From Gemmatimonadaceae bacterium (GTDB lineage: Bacteria > Gemmatimonadota > Gemmatimonadetes > Gemmatimonadales > Gemmatimonadaceae), in NCBI GenBank assembly GCA_025930755.1, contig JAICOJ010000001.1:1-64000 (forward strand): 64,000 nucleotides of DNA. The letters are read 5' to 3'. Positions 34,501-42,983 of this stretch are shown here, piece by piece. Under the pieces are notes generated by a model. The model worked only from the letters and a program-made list of their open reading frames with translations. It was not told the DNA's origin and made no database searches. The translations under genes were made by a program, and so were the position numbers. Each line of letters starts with the position of its first letter. Within the stretch, counting starts at the first letter, position 1.

Positions 34501-36778
34501 AGGGCTTCTCTTCCGTCCCGGCGAGCTGCTTCTTCTCCTCCTCCTTCTTCTGGCGCTCGGCCTCGTCCTCGAGCGTCTTGAGCACGTCCCGCCAGGCGAA
34601 CCTGCGTCCGCTCCCGCGGACGTAGTAGTCCATCCACGCCATCTCGCTCATCGACTTCACGAGCTGGTTGCGCGGATCGGGAATGCCGTGCGACTCCCCA
34701 GGATACACGAAGAGCTCCGTCGGGACGCCTAACCGCTTGAGCGCCATGTGCAGCTCCTCCGACTGAGGACTCGGCACCCGTGGATCACCCTTGACGACGT
34801 GAATCATCGTCGGTGTCTTGGCGTTCTTGATGTAGCGGATGGGTGACTGCGCCCAATACGCATCGAAGTCCTCGTACGGCAGCTTGTCCCCCAGATAGAA
34901 CTGCCGGTTCCGCTGCACGTCACTCTGTGCGTACATGGAGATCCAGTTCGAGGTCCCGGCGCCCGAGCTGATCGCCTTGAAGCGATCGGTGTGCGTGAGA
35001 ATCCAGTTCGCCCAGTGGCCGCCGGCGCTCCACCCCAGCACGCCCATGCGCGTCGAGTCGACGATCCCCTGCGCGATGAGGTGGTCGACCCCGGTCATGA
35101 TGTCGTCGAAGCCGGGCGGGAAATAGTTGCCGACGATGTCCGTCTTGTGCGCCTCCCCGTAGTTGGTGGAGCCGCGATAGTTCGGGCGCAGCACCGCGTA
35201 TCCCTCACCAGCGTAGACCTGCGCGCCATACCCCCCGTTGAAGCCGAGCACGTCGGCGGACGCGGGGCCACCGTGGATGGCGACGATGAGAGGATACCGC
35301 TGCCCGGGGCGGAAGCCCACCGGCTTCACGAGCACCCCCGCGACCATCTTGCCGTCGGTCGACTTCCAGGTGACCTCTTCCTCCTCACCTAACGCGAGCT
35401 CACGCACCTGTGGGTTCGCGTCGGTGAGCTGCCGCCAGGCGGCGCGCTTCGCGGCCTGCTCGGGAGTCGCGATGGTGAAGAGCGTCGGCGGAGTCCGTGG
35501 ATCGGCGTAGCTGATGATCAGCGTGCCCGAATCATCATCGCGATTGACGAACAGCGACGCCCGCTCGTTCGTGACCGCACGAACCTGGTCACGAGCGATG
35601 TCGAGCGCCATGAGCTGGTTGGTCGCACGAACGCCTTCGTTGAAGTAGATGGTTTTGCCATCGGCCGACCAGAAGCCGGTCGTGACATCGCCGTCGAACG
35701 AGCTGCCGAGCTTGCGCCATTGTCCGCCGCGATCCGCGGTGCGGCGCAGGTAGACGCGCTGATTCTTCATGTTGTAGCGCGTGAGGTCATCGGGGGCGGA
35801 AAAGGCGACCCATTGCCCATCCGGCGAGAAGCTCGGCAAGCTTTCGCCGACCTCGGCGTTGTTCGTCAGGCGCTCGATCTGACCGGTGGCGACTTCCAGC
35901 AGGTACTGATCGGCGTAGATGTTCTGCTCCGTAATGTTTCGCTTGTAGCGGTCGCTGGCGGTCCCGCGAAACGCGATCCACCTGCCATCGGTGGAGATCT
36001 CGAAGTCGCTGACGGTGATCGTCGTATCCCGCGTGAGGCGGTTCGTCTTCCGCGGGTCGAGGTCGAGGGCCCAGAGGCTGGACCGCGGCGTCTCCATATT
36101 CCGAATCGAGACGTTGAACTTCTTCTCGATGCGCAGCTTCTCATCGGGATCGGTCGTGTCGGCGGTGACGAAGTAGATACGCCGGCTGTCCGGCGCCCAC
36201 TGCCAGAGCCCGACGCCGGTCGTCTGCTTCGTCAGCTGATCCGGCTTCGCCGTGTCGATCCCGGCGACGGGGAGGCGGTACAGCTGCTCTTCACCCGATT
36301 TGCCGCTGCGATACGCCAGCCACTTCCCGTCCTTGCTGAGCGCGAACGTCGAGACGCCTTCCTTGGCATCGGTGATCTTGCGCGCCTCGCCCCCGTCGGG
36401 GCGCATGAGGTACAGCTGGCTCTGCGTCGCGCTCGCCGATGGCGCATCGCGGTTCGACGCGAAGACGAAGAACGACCCATCCCGCGCCCAGCGCGGTGAC
36501 GTCTCGTTCTTGTCCTTCGTGAAGGTGAGCTGGCGCGTCGACGACACCCCACGCTCGAGCGACACGATGTGAATGTCGGTCTGTCGTTTCGCTTCCTTCC
36601 AGTCCGGGGTCGACACCGTGTAGAGCAGCCATTTGCCATCCGGGCTCGGCGTCGGCGACCCCACCTGCTTCATGTGCTGCATATCGAGGAAGGTCATGGG
36701 GCGCCTGGTGGGCGCAGGCGCCTGGGCGGCCGCGGGGAGCGCAAACGCGATGAACGGTACGAAGCAGAGAATACGCAT
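34499..36778 (-). CDS. Secreted S9-family (prolyl oligopeptidase-like) peptidase
   Basis: The 759-aa protein has a signal peptide (FIAFALPAAAQ), an N-terminal β-propeller made of PD40-like blades (SPDGKWLLY, STDGRWIAFRG, SPDGQWVAFS) and a C-terminal α/β-hydrolase with Ser584 (LGWSAGGHW), Asp665 (KGDPRVP) and His697 (GESHGI). It probably degrades peptides outside the cytoplasm. The long upstream open frame is read-through of a family F repeat, so ATG 36778 is used. Confidence 0.92.
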   Translation of the reverse strand: MRILCFVPFIAFALPAAAQAPAPTRRPMTFLDMQHMKQVGSPTPSPDGKWLLYTVSTPDWKEAKRQTDIHIVSLERGVSSTRQLTFTKDKNETSPRWARDGSFFVFASNRDAPSASATQSQLYLMRPDGGEARKITDAKEGVSTFALSKDGKWLAYRSGKSGEEQLYRLPVAGIDTAKPDQLTKQTTGVGLWQWAPDSRRIYFVTADTTDPDEKLRIEKKFNVSIRNMETPRSSLWALDLDPRKTNRLTRDTTITVSDFEISTDGRWIAFRGTASDRYKRNITEQNIYADQYLLEVATGQIERLTNNAEVGESLPSFSPDGQWVAFSAPDDLTRYNMKNQRVYLRRTADRGGQWRKLGSSFDGDVTTGFWSADGKTIYFNEGVRATNQLMALDIARDQVRAVTNERASLFVNRDDDSGTLIISYADPRTPPTLFTIATPEQAAKRAAWRQLTDANPQVRELALGEEEEVTWKSTDGKMVAGVLVKPVGFRPGQRYPLIVAIHGGPASADVLGFNGGYGAQVYAGEGYAVLRPNYRGSTNYGEAHKTDIVGNYFPPGFDDIMTGVDHLIAQGIVDSTRMGVLGWSAGGHWANWILTHTDRFKAISSGAGTSNWISMYAQSDVQRNRQFYLGDKLPYEDFDAYWAQSPIRYIKNAKTPTMIHVVKGDPRVPSPQSEELHMALKRLGVPTELFVYPGESHGIPDPRNQLVKSMSEMAWMDYYVRGSGRRFAWRDVLKTLEDEAERQKKEEEKKQLAGTEEKP

Positions 36779-36839
36779 GGGAGAAGGCCTTTGCGGTGAG
36801 CTTCCAAAATGCGCATTCGCGCTCCGTCCCGCGAGGGTC

Positions 36840-36946
36840 AACGGCACGAACCACAGAGGCACCGAGGGCACGGAGGAACCCCGAACTGCAGGACCTGCGG
36901 TTCGGGGTTCTTCCGTGCCCTCGGTGCCTCTGTGGTCAGTGCCGTT
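36840..36946. repeat. Hairpin element, family F copy 1 (GAGGCAC heptamers)
   Basis: A nearly perfect 107-bp palindrome. AACGGCAC is followed by ACCACAGAGGCACCGAGG, GCACGGA and GAACCCCGAAC; the second half mirrors this with about five mismatches in some 53 bp, and there is almost no loop. It lies between the S9 gene and the sugar dehydrogenase-like gene. Confidence 0.95.
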
Positions 36947-36966
36947 AGGACCCTGCGCGACAGGAC

Positions 36967-38319
36967 CTAACGATCCCTTCCGCTGAACACCACCCGCCAG
37001 ATCCGCCCGCCATCATCATCCGAGATGTACATCGATCCATCCGGTCCCTCCGCCAACCCCATCGGCCGATGCTCGGCGTCCGCTGGCGGATTCGTCGAGT
37101 TCCCGATGAATCCGTCGGCGAAGACCTCCCATCCTCCCGCCGGCGTCTGGCCCGCGAACGGAACGAACACGACGTTGAACCCTTCGTTGGGCAGCGGCGC
37201 GCGGTCGAACCCGCCGTGGAAGGCCACGAATGCACCTCGTGTAAACCGCGACGGGAACTGCCGCCCGGCGTAGAAGAGGAGGTCGTTCGGTGCCCAGTGG
37301 CCGGGGAATGCCAGGAGTGGGATCTCCTTGTCGGCGCATCGCGGGCCGACGATCGTGCCATCGCCGCCATATTCGGGAGCGAGAAGCTTCAAGCCTTTCT
37401 TCCAGTCGTGGTAGCAGTACGGCCAGCCGTTATCGTCACCGGCGTCAATGCGGATGAACTCCTCGGATGGCAGGTCAGCCCCATCCTGCGGTGTGTAGAA
37501 CTGCGGCCAATGGTCGTTGAGGTGGTCGCGTCCGTGTTGCACGCCGAAGAGTGCCCCGCGAGTCGCGTCCCACCGCAGCGCTTCCATGTTGCGGAGTCCC
37601 GTGGCGAACCGAATTCCATCGGCGGGGGTCTGGCCGGTGCGGTTCGCGTCGAACCGCCAGACCCCGGCGCGAACAGGGAGCTCCGGGCAGGGATCGACGC
37701 CCGGCGACTGCGCGACGCGGTTCGCGACCTGACAGGAATTCGAGGCCGAGCCGATGTTCACGTACATGTTGCCGCGCCCGTCGAGCTGCATGTTCTTGCG
37801 GAAATGATCGCCGGTGGAGGGCAGTCCACCGACGACGACCTCTGGCGTTCCGCGCGGCAGGAGCTCGCTGGAGTGCAGGCGCCAACGCTCGATGCGATCG
37901 CGATAACCGACGTAGAGGAACTCCTTCGTGACCACGATGCCGTTCGCGTTCGGCTCACCGAAGTACGCCTGCGTTTCGGCGCGTCCATCGCCGTCGCGAT
38001 CGCGGAGCGCGAGCACGCCGCCCCCATGCGTGGCGTCGCCGATCGCCACGTACGCGTCGCCCTTGTGCGTGACGCCCAGATGACGGGCGCGTCCGACCTG
38101 ATCCGCAACCACCACCGCGCAGAAGCCAGGCGGCAGTGTGATGCCGCCGTTTCCGTCGTCGCACTCGACCCGATTCGCCGAGCTGCGAAGCGAGACCTCG
38201 GTGCCCGCGTCCAGCGCCTCGGGCCCGGTCGCTCGATCGGCACAGGCGACGATGGTGATGCATGTCGCGAGCGACCCGAGCGCGCGCGCGCGTGAATGCC
38301 AGCAAGACGTCGTATGCAT
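36967..38319 (-). CDS. PQQ-type sugar/sorbosone dehydrogenase-like lipoprotein
   Basis: The 450-aa protein has a lipoprotein-like signal (CITIVACAD) and a six-bladed β-propeller similar to soluble glucose/sorbosone dehydrogenases: LPPGFCAVVVAD, GRGNMYVNIGS, GLRNMEALRWD, GRDHLNDHWPQ, WPYCYHDW and EGPDGSMYISDDDGGRIWRV. AAGGAGGAG before ATG 38319 supports the start. PQQ use is inferred from the family; I cannot confirm all PQQ ligands. Confidence 0.85.
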   Translation of the reverse strand: MHTTSCWHSRARALGSLATCITIVACADRATGPEALDAGTEVSLRSSANRVECDDGNGGITLPPGFCAVVVADQVGRARHLGVTHKGDAYVAIGDATHGGGVLALRDRDGDGRAETQAYFGEPNANGIVVTKEFLYVGYRDRIERWRLHSSELLPRGTPEVVVGGLPSTGDHFRKNMQLDGRGNMYVNIGSASNSCQVANRVAQSPGVDPCPELPVRAGVWRFDANRTGQTPADGIRFATGLRNMEALRWDATRGALFGVQHGRDHLNDHWPQFYTPQDGADLPSEEFIRIDAGDDNGWPYCYHDWKKGLKLLAPEYGGDGTIVGPRCADKEIPLLAFPGHWAPNDLLFYAGRQFPSRFTRGAFVAFHGGFDRAPLPNEGFNVVFVPFAGQTPAGGWEVFADGFIGNSTNPPADAEHRPMGLAEGPDGSMYISDDDGGRIWRVVFSGRDR

Positions 38320-38480
38320 GGCTCTCCTCCTTGTGTGGAGCATTCGACGGGAGGAGCGCCTTCAAGTGCCGTACACTGTCGCGCGTGTCGATGTCGGGTT
38401 CCGACGGAGGCGCGTAGAGGGTCAGGAGCGCGCGGCGAGAGCCTCTCATCACGCGGTGACGGCTGGCAATGTGATGCAGG

Positions 38481-38578
38481 AGGGCAGAGACGTCGGAGGT
38501 CAGAATACGGATTTCGGAATACAGATGACGTTTCCGAGCTCTGAATTCTGAGTCTGACGGTCTGACGTCTTTGCCGTC
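38481..38578. repeat. Hairpin element, family C copy 2
   Basis: GGCAGAGACGTC and GGTCAGAATACGGA on the left face CTGAATTCTGAGTCTGACGG and GACGTCTTTGCCGTCA on the right. Outer end GACGGCAAAGACGTC parallels AACGGCAAAGATGAC of copy 1, but the arms are less perfect. Confidence 0.75.
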
Positions 38579-38587
38579 AGGAGTCCA

Positions 38588-38611
38588 TTGACATAGCCCC
38601 CCGGGGTATAC
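38588..38611 (+). promoter_or_regulatory. Promoter with CsoR-type operator
   Basis: TTGACA (38588-38593) is followed by ATAGCCCCCCGGGGTATAC. The C-tract/G-tract palindrome flanked by TA steps resembles CsoR/RcnR-type operators, and the site is 13 nt before csoR, so autorepression relieved by metal is likely. Confidence 0.65.
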
Positions 38612-38623
38612 GAGCTTTCGCGC

Positions 38624-38971
38624 ATGCCAACGACATCCCACCCGCAGGTCGCCGAGTGCGGCTGCGCGACCCACACCCGGGGGCGGAAGGCGGTCGCCGT
38701 CGATCCCGACATCAAGGACCGCACGACGAAGCGTCTGCGACGCATCGAGGGACAGGTGCGCGGGCTACAGAAGATGGTGGACGAGGAGCGCTACTGCGCC
38801 GATATCCTGACGCAGATCTCGTCAGTCCACGAAGCGCTGCGGGGCGTCGCCCGCGAGCTCCTGCGCAATCACCTGAAGCATTGCGCCGCGACCGCCATCC
38901 GCGCCGGCGATGCGCAGGCGGACGCGATGTACGACGAGCTCGTCGAGTTGGTGTATCGGCACGGGCGATAA
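38624..38971 (+). CDS. csoR: CsoR/FrmR-family metal-sensing repressor
   Basis: The 115-aa protein is an all-helical CsoR-type repressor (TTKRLRRIEGQVRGLQKMV). The Cu(I) ligand set Cys-His-Cys is present: Cys in RYCADIL, then His and Cys in NHLKHCAA. An N-terminal extension of ~25 residues carries a further CGC...H. No copper exporter is adjacent, so its regulon lies elsewhere or it senses another metal. Confidence 0.9.
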   Translation: MPTTSHPQVAECGCATHTRGRKAVAVDPDIKDRTTKRLRRIEGQVRGLQKMVDEERYCADILTQISSVHEALRGVARELLRNHLKHCAATAIRAGDAQADAMYDELVELVYRHGR

Positions 38972-39066
38972 AACGAACGAGGAACGAGGAACGAGGAAGT
39001 GGCTGGGACGGTCCTGCGCGCACGCGCCCAACTGCCATTTCCTCGTTTTTTCGTTCCTCTTCAGAA
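38969..39066. repeat. Hairpin element, family B copy 3
   Basis: AACGAACGAG-GAACGAG-GAACGAG-GAAGTGGC on the left faces GCCATTTCCTCG and TTCGTTCCTC on the right. The 30-nt loop begins TGGGACGGTCCTGCGC, almost the same as the loop of copy 2 (AGGGATGGCCCTGCGC). It lies between convergent genes and includes the stop of the OMP gene. Confidence 0.88.
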
Positions 39067-39606
39067 CGCGTACCCAATCGACAGTCTGAGTGTCGGGTAC
39101 CCATAGGTCTCGTCTTCATCATCGTCCCCCCCGATGGGGAAGAGGCGCTTCGCGCCGATCCCGGTTCCGATGAAGAACTGCCGGGTGCGCCCCAGGAGCC
39201 AGCTGTACCCAAGATCGAGCCCCACCGAGAGCGCGTCGAACTCGCGCTCGATGAGGGTGCCGTCTCGCCGGTCATCCTCGCTCACGCGCGAGTAGCCGAA
39301 GGAGATGCCGGCCGCGAACTTCGTGGGCGCCTCCGCCGACGGGTAATAGCGCAGCCGGATGTCCGCGCTCGTGTAATCGATCTCCTCGTCATCGTCGTCA
39401 TCCCCGATGCTGATGTGGCCGACGCCCGCCGACCAGCTCGCCGTCGAGCTGAAGGCCCGTTCGTACTCCATGTTGTACCATTGGAACAGAAAGCCGAATG
39501 GGTTGATGGAGAGAACGTTGGACTGCACCGGCAGGTCGATCGTTTGAGCGCGCGCCGTTGTCGCGCAGAGGGTAGCGACGAACAGCACGAACGAAAGGCG
39601 TTTCAT
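39061..39606 (-). CDS. Outer-membrane β-barrel protein
   Basis: The 181-aa protein has a signal peptide (LFVATLCATTARAQ) and amphipathic β-strands ending in an aromatic C-terminus (LRLSIGYAF), as in small β-barrels. Two acidic loops (GDDDDDEE, GGDDDEDE) are likely surface-exposed and could bind cations. The start at 39606 was chosen at the signal peptide. Confidence 0.8.
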   Translation of the reverse strand: MKRLSFVLFVATLCATTARAQTIDLPVQSNVLSINPFGFLFQWYNMEYERAFSSTASWSAGVGHISIGDDDDDEEIDYTSADIRLRYYPSAEAPTKFAAGISFGYSRVSEDDRRDGTLIEREFDALSVGLDLGYSWLLGRTRQFFIGTGIGAKRLFPIGGDDDEDETYGYPTLRLSIGYAF

Positions 39607-39895
39607 GGTGGCCTCATGGAGGGAGTCGCGTACGAAGGATAGCGCCGCCCTGGGCAAGATCACGGCCTGGTCGCCTCCCGGCCGGCTGCGCGACCAGCCG
39701 GACGGGGAAGCATTGGGCGGCTTGAACTTGCGCGATCGGGGCGGTAGCGCAACGAGCGTGGCTCCGCCGCCATGGCCCTCGCCGAGGACGCGCCGCTGTC
39801 TCGCGAGTTGCACAACGGGGCGACCGTCAGCGATTGTACGTGGACGCGCGTATCAGATGCGTCGCTCCTGACCCCTTACATCAGACTCGCCGAAT

Positions 39896-42451
39896 ATGCG
39901 TCAGATCGTGGTCGCCCTCGCATCGGTGGCGGTCGCCGTTGCGGCCGCCGGGTGTCGTCCCTCGTCCGCACCGACTCCCGCCCGTCGCGCACCTGGGGCC
40001 GAGGGCGCGGAAGCGCCCGCCGATAGCGCCCAGCCGTCCGGGGGCGGGCAGCGCGCGCCCGTTAGGCCCCAGCCCTATGCTCGCGTCATCACGAGCGACT
40101 TCACCACGCGCGCCGGCCTCTTCAAGGCACACCGGCGCGGCGATCGACTCCTGTACGAGATCCCGCGCAGCGAGCTCGGCCGCGACTTCCTGCTCGTCAC
40201 CCAGATCGCCCGGACCACCCTCGGCGTCGGCTATGGCGGTCAGGCGGTGAGCAACCGCGTGGTGCGATGGGAGCGTCGCGACAACAAGGTCCTGTTGCGG
40301 ACGGCCTCGTTCGACATCATGGCCGATACGTCGCTGCCGATTTACCAGGCGGTTCAGGCGGCCAACTACAACCCGATCGTCGCGAGCTTCGACGTGCTCA
40401 CGTATGGGCCTGACAGCGCGGCGGTGATCGACGTGTCGCGCCTGTTCACCAACCCGCCCCCCGAGCTCGGACCCGGGCAGCGATTGCGCGGCGCCGCGGA
40501 CGCCCAACGCAGCTTCATCGAGCGCGTCGCCGCGTTCCCCGAAAACGTGGAAGTCGAAGCGACCCTGACGTACGCCGTTCCCCCACCACAGCAGGGGCAG
40601 GGTGGGCCGACGCCGACGCCGGGGCCATTCGGTCAGGGCGGCGCGCCGCCAGGCGCCGCGAGCGTGCTCATGCACTGGAGCATGGTTCGCCTTCCGGCGA
40701 CGCCGATGAAACCGCGCCTGCACGACGAGCGCGTCGGCTTCTTCAGCATCCGTCAACAGGACTACGGTCGCCCCGAGCAGCGCGCCGCACTGCGGCGCTA
40801 CATCACGCGGTGGCGTCTCGAGTGTAGCGAGCGGCGCGTCGATTCGCTCTGCTATCCCGTGAAGCCGATCGTGTACTACGTCGATCCGGCGACACCGCGG
40901 CAGTGGGTGCCGTACGTGAAGCGCGGTGTGGAGGACTGGCAGCGGGCGTTCGAGGCGGCGGGCTTCAAGGAGGCGATCCTCGCGAAGGAAGCGCCCTCGC
41001 CGGCGGACGATCCGGACTGGTCGGCGGAGGACGCACGCTATTCGGTGATCCGGTGGTTGCCGTCGACCATCGAGAATGCCTCCGGGCCGCACATCCACGA
41101 TCCGCGCACGGGGGAGATCATCGAGTCGGACATCCAGTTCTACCACAACGTCCAGCAGCTGCTGACGACGTGGTACTGGGTGCAAGTCGGCCATCTCGAC
41201 CCCCGCGCCGACCGGCTCCCGCTCCCCGACACGCTGATGGGCCGTCTGCTGCAGTACGTCGTGGCCCACGAGGTGGGGCACACGTTAGGCTACCCGCACA
41301 ACATGAAGGCGAGCTCGATGTATCCGGCCGACAGTGTGCGCAGCCGGAGCTTCGTGTCGCGCTGGGGGCACACACCGACGCTGATGGATTACTCGCGGTT
41401 CAATTACGTGGCGCAGCCGGAGGATTCCATCCCGCTCGCGGATCTCATCCCCGACATTGGCCCCTACGACAAGTTCGTGACGATGTGGGGGTACAAGCCG
41501 ATCCCCGGCGCGACCACGCCTGACGAGGAGCGCGAGACGCTGGACCGGTGGGCCCGGATGCAGGACACGGTGCCCTGGTTCCGCTTCTCCACCTCGAACT
41601 CGCTCGGCGCCGACCCCGGGGAGAATACGGAGGCGGTCGGCGATGCGGACGCGGTGCGCTCGACGACGCTGGGCCTGCGCAACATCAAGCGCCTCGTGCC
41701 AAAGCTGATCACGGCGACGCAGCGTCCGCTGGAGGGGTACGCCGATCTTCAGCTGCTCTACGACCGCCTGATCAACCAGTGGGTCGTCGAGCTTGGCCAC
41801 GTCGCATCGGTCGTGGGCGGCGCCGACACGCGCGAGAAGGTGTCGGGCCAGGATGGGGTACGCTTCACGCCGCTGCCGCGGGCCCGGCAGCAGGAGGCAG
41901 TGCGCTTTCTGAACGAAAACGCCTTTCGCACGCCGTCGTACTTTCTGGATGAGCAGATCCTGCGGCGCATCGAGGTCGAGGGAGCCCTCGACCGGATCCG
42001 CAGCGCGCAGACCCGCGTGCTCGCGCGACTGCTGGACGACGGCCGGATGGAGCGCATGATCGAATTCGAGGCGCTGGCCCGGAACGGGCGCGATGCCTAT
42101 CCGCTCGCGGACATGCTGGTTGACGTGCGGCGAGGGATCTGGTCGGAGCTCTCGTCAGGCAGCGAGATCGATGCGGTGCGGAGGAATCTCCAGCGCGCGT
42201 ATCTCGAGCTGTTCGATGCCAAGCTCAATCCCCCGGTGCCTCGGGTCACTCCGGTCGGCCAGGGGGGTCCCGTGGTGATCCCGCCGAGCCCACGGCAGTC
42301 GTCTGACGCGCGTGCGCTCTTGCGTGGCGAACTCACGGCGCTGGACGCGCAGATCGTGGGAGTCTTGCCGAGGGTTCGGGATCGGGTGACGAGGTATCAT
42401 CTCATGGATGTCAGGCATGAGATTCGTCGGATACTCGATCCGGAGCGCTAA
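39896..42451 (+). CDS. Zinc-dependent metalloprotease lipoprotein (DUF5117/DUF4953 type)
   Basis: The 851-aa lipoprotein (VAAAGC) has a DUF5117-like N-terminal region (TTRAGLFKAHRRGDRLLYEIPRSELG is spread over ~70-95) and a metzincin active site, H458-E-V-G-H462-TLG-YPH468, that fits HExxHxxGxxH. The Met-turn candidate follows at SLMDYS-like TLMDYSRF. The C-terminal ~300 residues are helical. It is exported and probably digests proteins; the family is common in Gemmatimonadota and Bacteroidota. A family F hairpin follows the stop. Confidence 0.92.
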   Translation: MRQIVVALASVAVAVAAAGCRPSSAPTPARRAPGAEGAEAPADSAQPSGGGQRAPVRPQPYARVITSDFTTRAGLFKAHRRGDRLLYEIPRSELGRDFLLVTQIARTTLGVGYGGQAVSNRVVRWERRDNKVLLRTASFDIMADTSLPIYQAVQAANYNPIVASFDVLTYGPDSAAVIDVSRLFTNPPPELGPGQRLRGAADAQRSFIERVAAFPENVEVEATLTYAVPPPQQGQGGPTPTPGPFGQGGAPPGAASVLMHWSMVRLPATPMKPRLHDERVGFFSIRQQDYGRPEQRAALRRYITRWRLECSERRVDSLCYPVKPIVYYVDPATPRQWVPYVKRGVEDWQRAFEAAGFKEAILAKEAPSPADDPDWSAEDARYSVIRWLPSTIENASGPHIHDPRTGEIIESDIQFYHNVQQLLTTWYWVQVGHLDPRADRLPLPDTLMGRLLQYVVAHEVGHTLGYPHNMKASSMYPADSVRSRSFVSRWGHTPTLMDYSRFNYVAQPEDSIPLADLIPDIGPYDKFVTMWGYKPIPGATTPDEERETLDRWARMQDTVPWFRFSTSNSLGADPGENTEAVGDADAVRSTTLGLRNIKRLVPKLITATQRPLEGYADLQLLYDRLINQWVVELGHVASVVGGADTREKVSGQDGVRFTPLPRARQQEAVRFLNENAFRTPSYFLDEQILRRIEVEGALDRIRSAQTRVLARLLDDGRMERMIEFEALARNGRDAYPLADMLVDVRRGIWSELSSGSEIDAVRRNLQRAYLELFDAKLNPPVPRVTPVGQGGPVVIPPSPRQSSDARALLRGELTALDAQIVGVLPRVRDRVTRYHLMDVRHEIRRILDPER

Positions 42452-42456
42452 GGGTC

Positions 42457-42558
42457 GAACTGCGTAAACCACAGAGGCACCGAGGCACAGAGAACGGCCA
42501 ACTGCACGTCCTCTGCAGTTGGCCGTTCTCTGTGCCTCGGTGCCTCTGTGGTTATGCA
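42457..42558. repeat. Hairpin element, family F copy 2 (perfect 40-bp stem)
   Basis: Arms 42467-42506 and 42514-42553 are exact reverse complements with a 7-nt loop. Units are ACCACAGAGGCACCGAGG, CACAGAG and AACGGCCAACTGCA. It lies between the metalloprotease stop and the GxxExxY stop, 7 nt from the latter. Confidence 0.96.
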
Positions 42559-42560
42559 GT

Positions 42561-42983
42561 CTACAGCACGAGGCGCACAATGCCATCGCGCAGCACGTCC
42601 GCATTGAAGTTCATGAGAAGTCCGACACGAAGGCCAGTCAGCTTGAGGTAAGTGAGTACTTGCGCGGTATGAACCGGCGCCAAACGCTCGACGGCTTTGA
42701 GTTCGACAAGAACGCGTTTCTCGACGATTAGATCAAGCCGATAGCCGGCGTCCACATGAACGCCCTTGTAGACGAGCGGAAGCGCCATCTCGCGCTCGAT
42801 AGTCAAACCGCGGTGATTGAGCTCCCAACACAGGCACTCCCGATACGCGGACTCGAGTAGCCCAGGCCCGAGCTGCCGATGCACCTCGATTCCCGCGCCG
42901 ATGATCTGGCCGGTGAGGGAATCCCTCTGTGCCCTCGGTGCCTCTGTGGTTATGCTCTTGGCTCGTTGCGAGAGGAGCCCCAA
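42561..42983 (-). CDS. GxxExxY protein, PD-(D/E)XK nuclease-like
   Basis: The 140-aa protein contains the eponymous motif G41-LLE-SAY47 and D84...E94-L-K96 (YRLDLIVEKRVLVELKAVE), the D-(x)n-ExK arrangement of PD-(D/E)XK nucleases. Function is unproven. It lies between a family F hairpin (downstream) and a family F half-arm that encodes residues ~10-20 (SITTEAPRAQR). The only start in frame before the domain is TTG 42983. A second frame with an ATG at 43023 would join the domain if one G were removed from GAGGG in the half-arm. A recent frameshift is therefore possible. Confidence 0.82.
   Translation of the reverse strand: MGLLSQRAKSITTEAPRAQRDSLTGQIIGAGIEVHRQLGPGLLESAYRECLCWELNHRGLTIEREMALPLVYKGVHVDAGYRLDLIVEKRVLVELKAVERLAPVHTAQVLTYLKLTGLRVGLLMNFNADVLRDGIVRLVL
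42924..42955. repeat. Family F half-arm at the start of the GxxExxY gene
   Basis: CTCTGTGCCCTCGGTGCC and TCTGTGGTTATGC match the right arm of the 42457 element, including the GTTATGC end, with one additional C/G. There is no facing left arm except the complete hairpin on the other side of the GxxExxY gene. Confidence 0.9.

Larger units (their letters stand above)
38320..38623. other. 304-bp divergent intergenic region
   Basis: This gap between the sugar dehydrogenase-like gene and csoR holds a family C hairpin (38481-38578) and a TTGACA promoter with the CsoR operator (38588-38611). I see nothing recognisable in 38320-38480. Confidence 0.7.

Noticed and set aside
36779-36871. Longer start for the S9 peptidase
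   Set aside because: The extra residues come from the family F repeat and precede a clear signal peptide.
12840-42957. Repeat elements as CRISPR arrays
   Set aside because: There are no regularly spaced identical repeats with unique spacers and no cas genes; the units are 7-9-nt tandem repeats in inverted arms.
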